DNA from: Fomitopsis serialis
Lineage: Eukaryota; Basidiomycota; Agaricomycetes; Polyporales; Fomitopsidaceae
NCBI RefSeq assembly: GCF_022376445.1
Contig: NW_025955071.1
Span: 62,001-126,000, forward strand
Direction of reading: 5' to 3'
DNA length: 64,000 nt
The notes below the pieces were generated by a model, which searched no databases, was not told where the DNA came from, and saw nothing but the letters and a program-made list of their open reading frames with translations. Below, piece after piece: positions 48,214 to 59,800 of the stretch. A program made the position numbers and the translations under genes. How positions within the stretch are numbered: position 1 is the first letter of the stretch; each line of letters opens with the position of its first letter.

Positions 48214-48870
48214 ATGTACCGTCAACACAGCACGTCTCGCTCGTCTCCACGTCCAGCAGCGCCTCCGCATCCGCTGGATCGCGACTGGAGATATGTGCTC
48301 CCGCAGTACGAGTACGACATACGGCGGCTTCCTGATCATGGTTGTCGCGCCATCCAGGTCAGCGTCGTGGCGTACAGAGGATCGACCTCTGAACGCTCAC
48401 GTCGGAACCGTCGCGACCTACTTCACAAGCTTTTCAACAATCTTCATCAGGTCGACCGGCGCATCGTCATGTGCTGGAACTCTGCCCGGGATCGCTCCTT
48501 GCGTGAAACGACGCTACGATTCCACCGCGAAAGCGTCGTTCAGCGACACCACGAGCGATTGCGGATGATACAGTGTTTCGTGGAAAGCTTCGATGGGCTC
48601 GTCTGCTTGGAGAACTGGGAGGCGATATCGATGGATGGGGTACGGAGGCCCGAGGCTGACGTGCAGAACTATCGGGACGAGCTGCTCCATCCGCTCGTCT
48701 CCAGAATCAACTACCTGCTGGACTTAGTCCATGGCACCGACCACCTTCCGAATTTCTCAACCTCGCGAGCCGTCTATAGGAGGCTGAGGAAGGAAGTGCG
48801 GCAGTGGTGGACCATCAGGGAGGGCTTGCCGTGGGCGTACCGAAGCCCGCGAATAACAGACGGCGCATGA
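48214..48870 (+). CDS. Orphan gene C2, 218 aa
   Basis: A single open frame starting MYRQHSTSRSSPRPAAPPHP, with a basic N-terminal half and a C-terminal half resembling C1: FVESFDGLVCLENWE, then NYRDELLHPLVSRINYLLDL. Trp-rich words (VRQWWTIREGLPWAYR) lie near the end. No known domain, signal or membrane span. It lies downstream of G-alpha on the same strand and outside the duplication arms. C1 and C2 probably belong to one fast-evolving family of unknown function. Confidence 0.6.
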   Translation: MYRQHSTSRSSPRPAAPPHPLDRDWRYVLPQYEYDIRRLPDHGCRAIQVSVVAYRGSTSERSRRNRRDLLHKLFNNLHQVDRRIVMCWNSARDRSLRETTLRFHRESVVQRHHERLRMIQCFVESFDGLVCLENWEAISMDGVRRPEADVQNYRDELLHPLVSRINYLLDLVHGTDHLPNFSTSRAVYRRLRKEVRQWWTIREGLPWAYRSPRITDGA

Positions 48871-50105
48871 GCGCATGCTTCAAGACATATCTATAGGTCG
48901 AGCGTTAGTGATCCTCCGGCTGCGCTGGCTACTGGTGTGACTCTCTACATGCAGCCTATGCAGACTCGGAGGTGGTTGTAACGAGCGTGCCCGCCACATG
49001 CTTAGTACATCAGCACGTAGATACATCGCGCCAGCTTGGTTGTAGTTATTCGCCTTTCCTGCAACACGGCCACCAGTATACGAGTCTAATCGTGCCCGTT
49101 CTCAGCCGTTCCGCGCGACCGCAGCACTGTATGACTGCCTGAGCTGACCCTGTCCACAGTGATTTCGTACTGCCTCACTTGACTTACCAACATCGAGATT
49201 ATGCTCAGTAGTATTTCAACCTATGGTTACATGATCGTCGACTAGGAGGAAAGTACTTACCGGGTAGCATCTAGCTCACCTTAGACACCTGGTATGCCAC
49301 GAGTCACCGTCGCTCAATAGGCCCACCGTGACAGACCGTGACCCAAGTACTCAACATCGAGGAGGACAAGCTCCCGGCATAGCACCGCGCGTTCGTGATA
49401 TCTGCTTGTGGGCGTGTTGATCCACTGGTAATTTCTTGAAGGCGAGGGCGCCCACTTGAACCACTCTAGTGCGTGTGTTCCACCTCGAAGATAATGGATG
49501 CGAATGCTCTCAGCGAGAATTCTCCTTCGATGTAGTGTCTGGCATCCACTCGTGACCAGGAAGCTACTCGCTGAACCTGGCCTCCGACGTGTTCTGTGCT
49601 CAGGGTCTACCACAAGTCACAGCTACACAGGCTGCGTACAACTGAGGAAGCTCGACAGCAGTGGAATCTTGACGAAGACACAATGTGGAAGCAGGTAAGA
49701 CGGGAAACGCGCACAAGTATATAGCGTGTGATCTCAGTAGTAATTTTCTACGACTTCACAATATGCGACAGCCCGCAGGCGTGGTGTCTTTCAAAAGCCA
49801 CCTTCGCCACACCCACTGCTCAATCAGCTATTGCCGGTGAACTAAAGAACGAAGCCCACATGCCACCAATGTCGTCCACACACAAAGAGACAATCGAATG
49901 CCTGTATATCAGGAGCAAACATTCATTATCTTAGGCCATGTATCGTCGCCACAGCTCTCCCCACCGCTGGATGGCCCATCTAGCCACGCCTCCTATTTAC
50001 ATCCCGGATTGAGGGTGGAAGCGCGCCTTCCAGCAGTATTCCCTGCACGAGCAAGATAGAGTTAACCTTCCCTACCATGCTCGTGCGGCCTCTGCTTGGG
50101 GCGAC
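48871..50105. other. Intergenic, nothing supported
   Basis: No gene-like frame. The 3' end of gene D lies at the right border. Confidence 0.45.
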
Positions 50106-52012
50106 TCATCGAGCGCTTGCTTGGGTAAACCCAGGGACGACTTTGCCCTTCTGGACGACCTTCTGTGTCTCCTCCGACTCGAAGCGCGACATGGCGAGGT
50201 TCATGGCCCCGGTCAGAATACGCTCCACGACGAGCTCCACTGGGTTGTGCTCGACATTCAAGTCGTACTTGTTGGTGTCGACGGTGAAGGGGCGAACATA
50301 TTCTTCCTTGTGCAGCTCGGCAAACAGTGCGGACATGCGCATCGCCTTGAGGATAAGCCTAGCGCAGTGTTTGTATCGTTCCATGAACTCGGTGTACACC
50401 TGGTGATCGCGGGCCGATTCGTATGAAGTTTTCATGACCTAGGAAACAGGTCAGTAAGGATCACAGAAGACTGTTTGAACTTACAGTGCAAAGCCCTTGT
50501 TTAGCCCAGTCTGCCGGATCATCAACGATCACACATCCATCGAGAGGCACCCTCTTATCCAGCTCATCGGAGACCGCTTGGGCGTCGCCACCGCCTTGCA
50601 ACAGGTACCAGTATGCCCGTAGCGCGCCGACGTATACCCTCGGGCCATAAGCGATGGGCCCGCAAAGGATGCCATCGGCATGGGGGGCGTCGGCATCGAT
50701 CGGCAGGTGGTAGATGCCCTCCTGGCGTAAATGCTCAGGGACGAGGTAATCGTGGGGACCCTCACAAACCGAAACCACAGAGAAGACGTTCGGAAGAACT
50801 TCTACGGAGTTTGGCGGCCTCCGCTGTGGGACAGGGCCGGGCTCCTCATCCGACTCACTGTCGGCGTCGGTGTGACGAATCATAGCCCTGAAAGTCTGCG
50901 GTCTTATCAACTACACAGGACACACACAATCAAGCGATCTCATTCACCTTGTGCATCATGTTGATGTTCGTCTGCGCCGTAGCGGTCTCGTGGATCACCG
51001 CGTCCACTACACTCATTCTCTTCTCGATAAAAGGATCACGTACAATCTTCTTGGGCAGCTTGATCCGCACCTGGACGATGCCATCCGGCACCTTCTTTGT
51101 GTTAGGCTGATCGACATTGCGTGCTGCCTGAATTATACATTCTTGAAAAACGCTCTGCACATGGTCGTCAAGTAGGCATTTCCAGCCGTCTGTGACGCCT
51201 CCGGTGATTTCCTCGTGCAAATCTTTGGGGCCGCTCATCGTAACTAGGATACCGGCCTGCGGATAGAATTGAAACCTTTATGTAGATGAGCGCGAGCTTT
51301 GACAGATCAGATTCCGAACGCAGCACACCAGAAATGGCGCAGAAGGTCTGGATTGCGGTCCAGGACGGCGCAGAGCTCGACCCGCTCTCTGACCGACAAA
51401 CGCGTTCACTGCAAAATTGAAGTGAGCAGGACACCATATGAGCCAGTCAACAAACGTACATGCTGTAGATCGTATAGCATTGGCAGCTCCGGATGGTCCG
51501 CCCACTTGCCGAATATCTGGTGTGCGTTTGGAAGCAGGTGTGTAATCCAGTTGATGTTGTTGATCAGGTCGCTTGCGATGGTGGTCTTAGGTGACGGTGC
51601 AGAGTGACGTGCTATGTAACTTGTCATGACGTGTTATGTAACTTGTCAGAGCGCTTCATTCACGTTGCTGTGATTATCTACCGGCCGCAGAACGAGAGTA
51701 CCTACCGTCGTCGATAGCGATGGGAATCTCGTTACGAGCAGAGTCTTGCCTGACACAGGGAAAGACGTGCGGGAGGGAGTCTGCTAAGTCGCGGGTCGAG
51801 TGCATGCTAGCGCGACGAATCCGTGAGGCGGCACGCGGAAGGGTATGCTCACAGAGCCACCTCACCGACATCCTCTCTCTTGAGGGAAAACGCGGGCTGT
51901 GCAAGTCAAGTGACATGTTCCGGCCCAAAGGCTTCCGCCTGAGCGCTTGAGTGTTCGTCCACGGTCCATCCTGCAGCATGAATTCGCCTCGCTGCGGCTG
52001 GGAGAGTCCCAC
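50106..52012 (-). CDS. Orphan gene D, multi-exon
   Basis: The proposed protein starts in an exon ending at 51706, which contains MLQDGPWTNTQALRRKPLGR and SLPHVFPCVRQDSARNEIPI. It joins in phase at 51611 to ARHSAPSPKTTIASDLINNI...HPELPMLYDLQH. A middle exon (LCAVLDRNPDLLRHF) follows, with uncertain borders around 51.25-51.45 kb. The next parts are clear: MSGPKDLHEEITGGVTDGWK...INMMHK|LIRPQTFRAMIRHTDADSES...DPADWAKQGLCT|VMKTSYESARDHQVYTEF, ending KVVPGFTQASAR. I do not recognise it. It has no membrane span and looks like a soluble, helical protein. It is transcribed divergently from B3. Because the middle borders do not all fit, two adjacent genes cannot be excluded. Confidence 0.5.
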
Positions 52013-52408
52013 GACATCTCAGAGATATCAGCTGAGATGCTCCAATGGTAACTTGAGCGACGAATCATATTTCGGAACATACACGCGACGGAACCCCAGG
52101 GCCCTGGCACAGCTTCCTCGACCTCTCGGTGCAGTGCATCGGGTGGGATGGGCTTTGATCTCATCGACGTTAAAGGCGGCTGAGACTGGCTTGGATCGGA
52201 ACTGAGGCTGGTATGTCCGTCGCGGGACTGCTGTCGGTGATTGCGCCAGTTCCGGATTGAGAAATAAGGCCCAAGCATTAGCGGGGATACAAATGTCTTA
52301 TGAAATCACCTCGTCGAGACCACGAGCCCCATTAGATGACACAAGAGGAGTATGCCTACACTGTTGAGCACTCGTAAAACTTCAGCTTCTTCAGCCTTGA
52401 GGACGATA

Positions 52409-52964
52409 CAGCTAGTTGCAGAACATTAGGCGCAGACGAACGCGCGCGACATATGATGACAAATAAGCGCCGCGCCTTGGCCGCGCCACAGTTGACGTTG
52501 GTTCACCCACTTCTGCACCATCATGTTTTTGCGGCTTCACAGTCGTCTGCACTAGCACCTGTACCGAGCAATAGCGACGCGGTCACGTTCCTCGGACACT
52601 CTATTAATGTATATTCCATTGAGAGTAGTAACAATGCAATAATGCCTCCCCTACACCACTGCTTGCAGTCAGCTACAATGGACGAGTCCGACAGACGTCG
52701 TAGACCTGGGTGTAGAAGGCAGATACACGTTCAATTGTCTGCGGGCACTGGCCGGTACTCCTGCAAGGCGTCCACGGGATCGTGTTCAGCGAGTCGCAAG
52801 ACATGTCTCTCATGACGGTTGCTGCAGGACAATCGATGCAACGCAAAAACATGGTGGTGCGAGGTGTGGTGAGGTGGGTCAACCGACGTCTTCGTGTGGA
52901 TAGCGCCTATTTGTCATCATATGTCGCGCGCGTTCGTCTGCGCCTAATGTTCTGCAACTAGCTG
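52409..52964. mobile_element. 556-bp MITE with 57-bp TIRs and TA target duplication
   Basis: The first 57 bases (CAGCTAGTTGCAGAACATTA onward, 52409-52465) are the exact reverse complement of the last 57 (52908-52964). TA flanks both sides (52407-52408 and 52965-52966), as in Tc1/mariner-type insertions. The corresponding place in the left arm (about 36665, CTATACCTTAATTGTCGTC) is uninterrupted, so the element entered after the duplication. It has no transposase and lies between the divergent D and B3 genes. Confidence 0.9.
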
Positions 52965-53006
52965 TAAAGGCATAGTCCAAGAGCCCCGGCATTTCGCGTG
53001 GCGTTT

Positions 53007-53024
53007 GGCGCCCGAACATAAAGG
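53007..53024 (+). promoter_or_regulatory. Shared A/B core-promoter block, B3
   Basis: GGCGCCCGAACATAAAGG lies about 130 bp upstream of the B3 ATG, the same sequence and spacing as at B2. The 556-bp element sits only about 40 bp further upstream. Confidence 0.6.
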
Positions 53025-53150
53025 ACCAGCAGCCACAGTCGCGTACCGATACTGTCCTCGCACTTACCTCGACTGTGTGTCCCCATTGCTCCGCGCTCTG
53101 CATTGCATCACACAAGCGTATACGTTCTAGCTTCACAGCATCAATACACA

Positions 53151-54188
53151 ATGTTGTCGACCACTCATCCTCATCACAACGGCTCTTACCTGCGGGCTCC
53201 CATAATACCCATTGGAGACGCCACCCCCAGTATTACCCCCTACATTCCACCAAAGCAACGTCCAGGGAACACGTCAATGATATGCCCGCCATATCCCAGT
53301 CGCGCGTCGTTACTACAGGACTCCGACATTAGCGCAGCACATCTTTGGAGACCACGTCGACGAGCTCCTGGAGCACACAAGCATATACGACAGACAGTCA
53401 AGCCAAACCCGTGAGTCGGAATGACAACATGCAGACGTAAATGCATATGTACTCACCGGGATGACACGATAGGATTTTCCCCTTGGACACCCAGGATCTG
53501 ATGACTTTGCGACTCGTCGTATTGAAGCACCGCTGCCCTTGTCTGGAGGGGCCGTCTTCAACCCAATCCGTAGCAACACCGCTCGCTCTGGGTATCGCTC
53601 CACCTTCGCCAGCGGAAGCAACCTTGAGGCCTTCAGGCTCCCCAGGGGTGCGATCCTTAACCCTGTCTGGATCGCTATGCCCGAAGTTGGGCTGGGAAAC
53701 ATCTCCGGTGGTCGCGCAGACCTCGAACCATTTAGGCCGAGCCTTGCTCATGGCCCGTCATGGCTCGAGTACGCCGGTGAACGGAAGCAGGTCACCAGAG
53801 TCCTGTGGCAGTCTCCTCCGGCGCCCAATTACGAAGCGTCCGACGATTTCGTCTGCACCGCCGCGCTTGGTAGTTACGACTACCTGCACATCGAGGGGTC
53901 GACGCCGAACGTCGAGATAATGGAACGTGATATGGGCCCATCGGAGGAGGCGAAGGCGGTTGCCATGCGGTATCATGCGCTGTGGCGGGAGGCTGAGAAG
54001 ATGGTCGGGAGTGCTGGCGAGGATCCATTGCTGGAGAAACCCCGTGCGGAGGACCCCCGAGTGTGGCGCTCGCACCGGCGCACGAAGGCGTGTCAGACGA
54101 GGGAGCCGAGAGCACTTCGCTCTTTGATGACAAGACGCCGTCGTACGTGAACCGCATCACCCCAGGACTGGTCGGATTGCGCGAGTGA
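53151..54188 (+). pseudogene. Orphan family B, copy B3, two single-base frameshifts
   Basis: It starts MLSTTHPHHNGSYLRAPIIP, matching B2. Within exon 1 a run of five C (ATTACCCCCTAC) replaces six C in B2 (ATCACCCCCCTA) and shifts the frame. After the intron (53411 to about 53474) exon 2 reads like B2 (GGAVFNPIRSNTARSGYR, SWLEYAGERKQVTRVLWQSP, AGEDPLLEKP). Near 54055 a second one-base loss, again at a C run, shifts the frame. The shifted frame matches the B2 end and stops at 54188 (LVGLRE). Both lesions sit in C runs, so sequencing error is a real alternative to decay. One extra residue set (AVAMRYHALWREAEK) is an in-frame insertion relative to B2. A3 follows on the same strand. Confidence 0.6.
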
Positions 54189-54631
54189 TTCGGGTATCGG
54201 CTGGTCGAAGTGGTGGCCAGGCTTAGGGAGAGTACGTTGAATACGCAGGGTTGTGGGTATGATATAAGAGATGGGGAGTTTGTCGCCGGTGAGCGGAGAA
54301 GCGAGGATAAATCTTGTCAGCGGCTTGTCGGGTAGAACTGTATTTGTTTTGGGGTAGCCAGCCATCGGTTCAAGTGATTACTATGTTTTGAAGACCACCG
54401 TTCCCCGTTCACAAACGCCTGGATGTGCTCGATGACGAACATAGCCGCTATGCATAGCTAAGAACTTGGTCATGTAACTCGGCCGGACCACTGTCTGAGC
54501 GTATCCCCATCTTCGTGATCCAACGTCAGTCGCCGACCACCGCACAACACTTGCGGGAGACCCAATCTGCGCCGAGGCGATATCCACATAGCTTGCCGCC
54601 GGCCGGTGTGGCTTGGGCCACCATCGCGTAA

Positions 54632-54647
54632 GCGCCCAGCATAAAGG
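54632..54647 (+). promoter_or_regulatory. Shared A/B core-promoter block, A3
   Basis: GCGCCCAGCATAAAGG lies 121 bp upstream of the A3 ATG, identical to A2 in sequence and spacing. Confidence 0.6.
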
Positions 54648-54767
54648 CCGCCACCAACCCGAACTCGAGTTGCATATCCCCGTCTTTGTCCCCGACGACG
54701 ACAACTGTCTCGCGGCACAAACCTTCCCAGGACGCCAAAACAACCCTATCAATCTCATCAGCCTACA

Positions 54768-56120
54768 ATGCGCGCGGTATACTTGCTCTCACTTGCCAGA
54801 CGCGGCACAAACGTCAACGCGGACGCGAACCTGAACCTCGCGAATGTGGCGTTGGCCGAACCAGCTGCTGTTCCACCTTCGATGGGTGGCCCGCAGTACA
54901 CCGATGTGTACACGAGCAGTCCGGAGTCCCTCATGAAGCCCGAGGAGGCCCAGCGCGACGCTCTTGGAGGCAACGCCACTCCCCCGAGTGTGGCCGCAGC
55001 GTATCCCCGTCAACATTCCCATTCGCAACGCGTCCCAGACTGCGGCGGGTTGCGCTACATGGAACCACCACAACAGATGGCCATGGGGCTCTTGAGCCCT
55101 GGTATTTCCCTCGTCGACCCAATCGTCCTCGCGGCACCACGACCAATGCGCCCGGCGAAGGTCGATAGAGCCAATATATCCGCCATCGTAGATCGCGAAT
55201 GGGACATTCGGGAAGGCCGTGTGTGCCTGCGGAGCCAGGAAACAAATACGGTCAACAACGATCGCCAGGTGAGCGACCATATGTAACCGTATTATGCTTC
55301 GTGCTCACCTAGTGTACCTTCGTCGATCGCGTACAGACGGCTACGCGGCCGCTTCTGCTGCCGCGACTAGGTGATACGACACAAGTCAAAGCCATTCACT
55401 CTCAGATCGACCTGGATGACATGGTGAGTACACCGAACGTGGACCCAACTTCTGTCAATGTGCTTACAGGACCCCCAGTTTTGTTTAGCGACGAACTCCC
55501 CATACACGTCAGATGCTTCGGAGACATCCTCCGAGACGGCCTGCAGTCGTGGTCGCGACGCTCGCCAGGTGGACACACTCAGTGTCCCCTACGGGCCCTT
55601 GCGCGATTGTGATTGGATCGACTGCCCGTTCTGCACGCCCGTAGCAGACCAGAAGGGAAGCGACACTTCCTCCCACTCGACGATGAATATCGCCTCCAAA
55701 ACCGCTGCCAGACGGCACAAGGCACACTCTAAACCGAGGCGCAGGAAAGGTCTTCACCATGCGAAGACGTCCGCTCGCCCTCAACGAGATTCCAGCTCGA
55801 GTGCTTTGAGTGGAAGATGTCTAGACACCCACGCCCCTCGTCAGCCTGAAACACGGTGCGACACCGTAGATGCACCGTCCCAGCGATGGGGGCAGAGAAA
55901 AGACGTCCCCAGCTGCCCGCGGGCTTGCGACTGGATCGATTGTCCGATCTGCGAGCAGGCCATATCCGCACCGACCAAGGTAGAATGCAAGACCGATGCA
56001 CAACGCTTGCCTGAGGATGCCGTACGTCGGAAGTTGGGACCGGAGCGCAAGCACGGGAGGAAGGAAGGAGGGGAATTCTACAAGGTCGCGGTCATGCTGG
56101 GCCTAGTGCGCGGGCCATGA
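54768..56120 (+). CDS. Orphan family A, copy A3 (twin CDWIDC motifs)
   Basis: Exons 54768-55268, 55337-55423 and 55470-56120, all phase 0, about 412 residues. It starts MRAVYLLSLARRGTNVNADA like A2; the exon 1 core is AKVDRANISAIVDREWDIRE. Exon 2 has an in-frame deletion relative to A2 (only TATRPLLLPRLGDTTQVK and IDLDDM remain). Exon 3 lacks the acidic stretch before the first motif (SVPYGPLRDCDWIDCPFC), keeps RACDWIDCPICEQAIS and ends GGEFYKVAVMLGLVRGP. Both Cys motifs and the C-terminus are nearly unchanged while the linkers vary, which suggests selection on those parts. Frame intact. Function unknown. Confidence 0.72.
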
Positions 56121-56859
56121 CTGGCGGCGACGTAAATGTTCAGTGCTGTTTTGTTGGGTTCAATGTGTTTTATGTTCCGCGTAGAGGGCGTTGAAGGAGA
56201 GTACTTAGCGCATTCCGACCTGACAGAGGCCGTGGGACACCTCGATCGACTGAGGAACTTTGCCGCCACAGCGAGCGCTAATGAGCTGTTCTGAACGCCG
56301 CCTTTCCTGGGACTCCTGCGCCTTCGAGTATCCGGGAAATTAAGCTACATGCGTAGGATGTCGCAATTCCGATCCAAGCTCAAGAGCTGTATCAACCACC
56401 AGGGCTCTCCTGTATGACCCTGTGTGCAGCAGCTTCTGTCGTTAGTACGGCACATCATGAGGCTGCTCTCAGTGGCCCTCCACGAGGCCACGAAGACAAA
56501 TCACCTTAGGTGATTGCTTCACCTGCTCTGTCTTATCTACTGCAGCTCTGAAGTATTACGACAACGAAGACACCATACTCGTACTAAGCCGAAACGTGGC
56601 CCGCAATGTGGTCGAGCGACGTATTGTCGCCAGTAACATGACCACAGCCTCTGCAGGTCGTGGTATGCATATTGTTCCTCGTTTACTCCTTAAGCATGCG
56701 CTGACATCCTCGTGTCATGACCAGTACACGCTGATCTTCGCCGCGAATGTTCGGAATTGGTCATGATGGCAAATAAGTCTCTGGAGACGAGGCGTACTTA
56801 AGGATGGTGCACTATAGGTCAGCGCGAGTAAGCCATCTCACCCCCTCCGCGCGATATCG
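56121..56859. other. Intergenic between A3 and MFS-vWA copy 2
   Basis: No gene-like frame. It holds the promoter of the MFS-vWA gene; the A/B promoter block is absent here. Confidence 0.5.
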
Positions 56860-59800
56860 ATGGACCTCCATCGCGCCACAAGTCCGGGACGAGTCGGAGA
56901 TGGTGCGCCCGCCGTCCAGGAGCCCGCCGAAACCCCTCGCAGGGCGAGCGAGGGGTATACGGCGAGCTCTCGGATGCGATCCGCAGCAGTCGCGTTCGCT
57001 ATGTTTTCAGCAACATGTAAGTGTCGAGCGGGGTGCTAAGATGAGATATCGTAGCAAGCTGACAGCCCCGATGGACAACCCACATAGACTACTTGAACAT
57101 CCTCATCTTAATTGATGTACGTGCAATGTCGTATAAGCGTAACCATCGTTTCTCACCCGAAGACATTGTAGGTTGCTTTCGCGATGCTCTATGAACAAAG
57201 TTACGGTAGATGGGAGCTGATCCGTATGTGGGATGCCTTGCTGGTTGGTGCGTCGATGCATTAGGCCCTACGTCCGTTCTGCCCTTCATATGTCCTTGGA
57301 AAGGGCAATTCATTGGTCAAATCGTCTCTGGGATATCGTGCGACACCTTCGGAGAGGAGGTGTCGTTGTGCGCCTCGCTTGTTGTACTGTTTGTAGGAGC
57401 TGTGCTATGCGCGGTTGCACGCGGTGTCCAAGAGAGCACATCGAGTTTGCTTTGGTTCGTCACCATCGCGAGGGGTATCATAGGTGTTGTACGAGACTCC
57501 TTGATCTTTGCTGTCAAAATTACATTGACTCCTCTCAGGGAATTGGCGGCGTGTACCCACCAGCGTCGATAATTGCATTCGAAGTCGTCGACAGCATGGT
57601 CACCCACAAGGAACGAGGTAGAGCCATTGTTCCGTTTGTGTGATCCACGTCTACTCACTATGGTAACGTTGCAGCATTCGTGTTACTGACCAACGGTGTC
57701 TTCAATGTATGTATGCCATCAAGCGGAAGAGCTTATCTAAAGGCATCGGACCGTGTAGGCAGGAGGTCTGCTAGCGACCATCATCTTTCTAATTGTACTC
57801 TCTGCGGCGCAACCCGGACATCTGGCCACCGTCTGGCCGGTGTGTATCGGGATAGGGATCGTTGTTCCATTCGCGGCCATCTCTTATAGCATTCTACGGG
57901 TCATGGCGAGAAGGTGAGTGCAGTCACTGTTCGCGAACTTTCGACTCGGGAATAACGTTGATGTAGGTACAGGGGACGCGCAATGAGATGTATGTCTTCG
58001 CGAAAATGACTACATCGTCAACTAAAGTTGAATGATGCCGACCTTCTAGATATGTCCATGTACTCTTCCGAGTTCAAGCGACACTGGATTACGATGGCCC
58101 GCACTTGTCTCCTGTGGTACGAGATCATAGCTATCACCGAGCTGGCACTGACCTTCATTTCTGTAGGTTTGTATATGACTTTGTGAGTACAGAGCAGATG
58201 TACGCAGCCTGTCATGATTGATGCCGCTCGCGCAGGCCGTCTACCCGAAGATCATCTTCTCCGGCGTGATCCTATACACCATTGTCGATGGTGACATCTG
58301 GCGAACCGCGGGATTCGAGTTGCTACTCGCTGCGTTCGCTCTCGGTGGAAGCTTGGCTGGCGCCATGGTCTGCGACACGTTCGGACAGCGTAATACAGTC
58401 AGTCTACTCACCCTGTTGCGAGTCCAAGATACTGATGTCCGATGCTCCACACAAGATACTCGTTTCCTTCGTTGGTTACGTAGTGTTTGGTCAGTCGCTC
58501 GTCTTCCTGCGCCCGCTGTTCTAACATTGTACTCTACTCTCCGCGAGCACAGCCCTGATCATCGGGTGTGCATATGACCGACTCATCAAGGTCGTTCCTC
58601 TTCTGGTGGTATTGTATGTGACCATTCATCCCTGGATTGGACATCGATTGAACTTCACGCAGCTACGCTCTGATGATTTTCATGGGCAACCTGGTGAGTG
58701 GTGGTACTCGACTTGACAGTCTCGACGCTTCAACTGACAGCGGCTTAGGGTCCTGGAAACCTTCTCAGTCTCATTGCCACAGAGTAGGTCGACCCTATGA
58801 TGTGTGTTAGAGATCGCGAGACTAATGTCAACTCGAAGATCGTACCCACAGAACGTCAGGTAAATCTCAATCATAGGTATCCTCGCCGTTCGCTGACTGG
58901 TCGTGTTTAGGGGATCTTTCTACGGTGTTACTGCGGCCTTCGGGACTGCCGGCGCCGTGGCCGGAATGCACGCTTTCAATGCCATCGACGAGAACCTCCG
59001 CAAGCAGTGAGTGTTTGAGGGGTTCGAGGCCGTCTGCATTACATCGGATCCACCTGACATGTCAATTCAGGTGGGGATTCATCATCGCAGCCGTGTGCGG
59101 TGCCGTAGGCATCGTTGTCGCCTACTTCCTTCCTTCACACGGCCCCCTAGTTGCAGTTTCAGCGAGCCAAGCGGAGAAGTGTGCTGTGCCAGAAGATGTC
59201 ATCAATAACGCGACAACATCGGCTGCATCCAATGCTCAGCAGAACGGTTGTCCGAACGTATATCCGAGGCAAGGCTCAATGACTTCCGTCGACAAGGTAT
59301 GCATGTGGTGTTGCAGCCTTTGCACTGTTCGTGAGAGCTGATACGGCAGTGTAAGGATGATGCCTTGGACACAAACGACGACTTCGTGCCGGTTGCCAAT
59401 GGCGCAAATGGCCTACGGGTTCCTGGCGCGTCCGGTCCGCGTCAGATGCCTGGGGCTTTCAGCCCGCATCCATCTGGCGACCGGGTATGTCGTTCATTTC
59501 TTGCTTACCCTAACATCGCGTTCATCATGCCTTCGGTATTTTGTAGACATGTGGGCGTCACGCCGTCCAGTCTCGCTCAAATCAGGCACACACGCGCGCA
59601 TCGGCTCCCGTCCTCCTTCATCTTGCTGCTACCGCTACCGATGCCACTCAGGACCCACTCGCGACGCGGCGACGCGTAAATCTCTCCAGTGCATCTTGCA
59701 CAGACATCGCGGCGACTCCGGAGCTGCCACAGCAACGCTTGGCGACCCCCTCGGTTGTGTCATACGCACGTACCAGTCTATCAGAAAGCATTTCCGCCCT

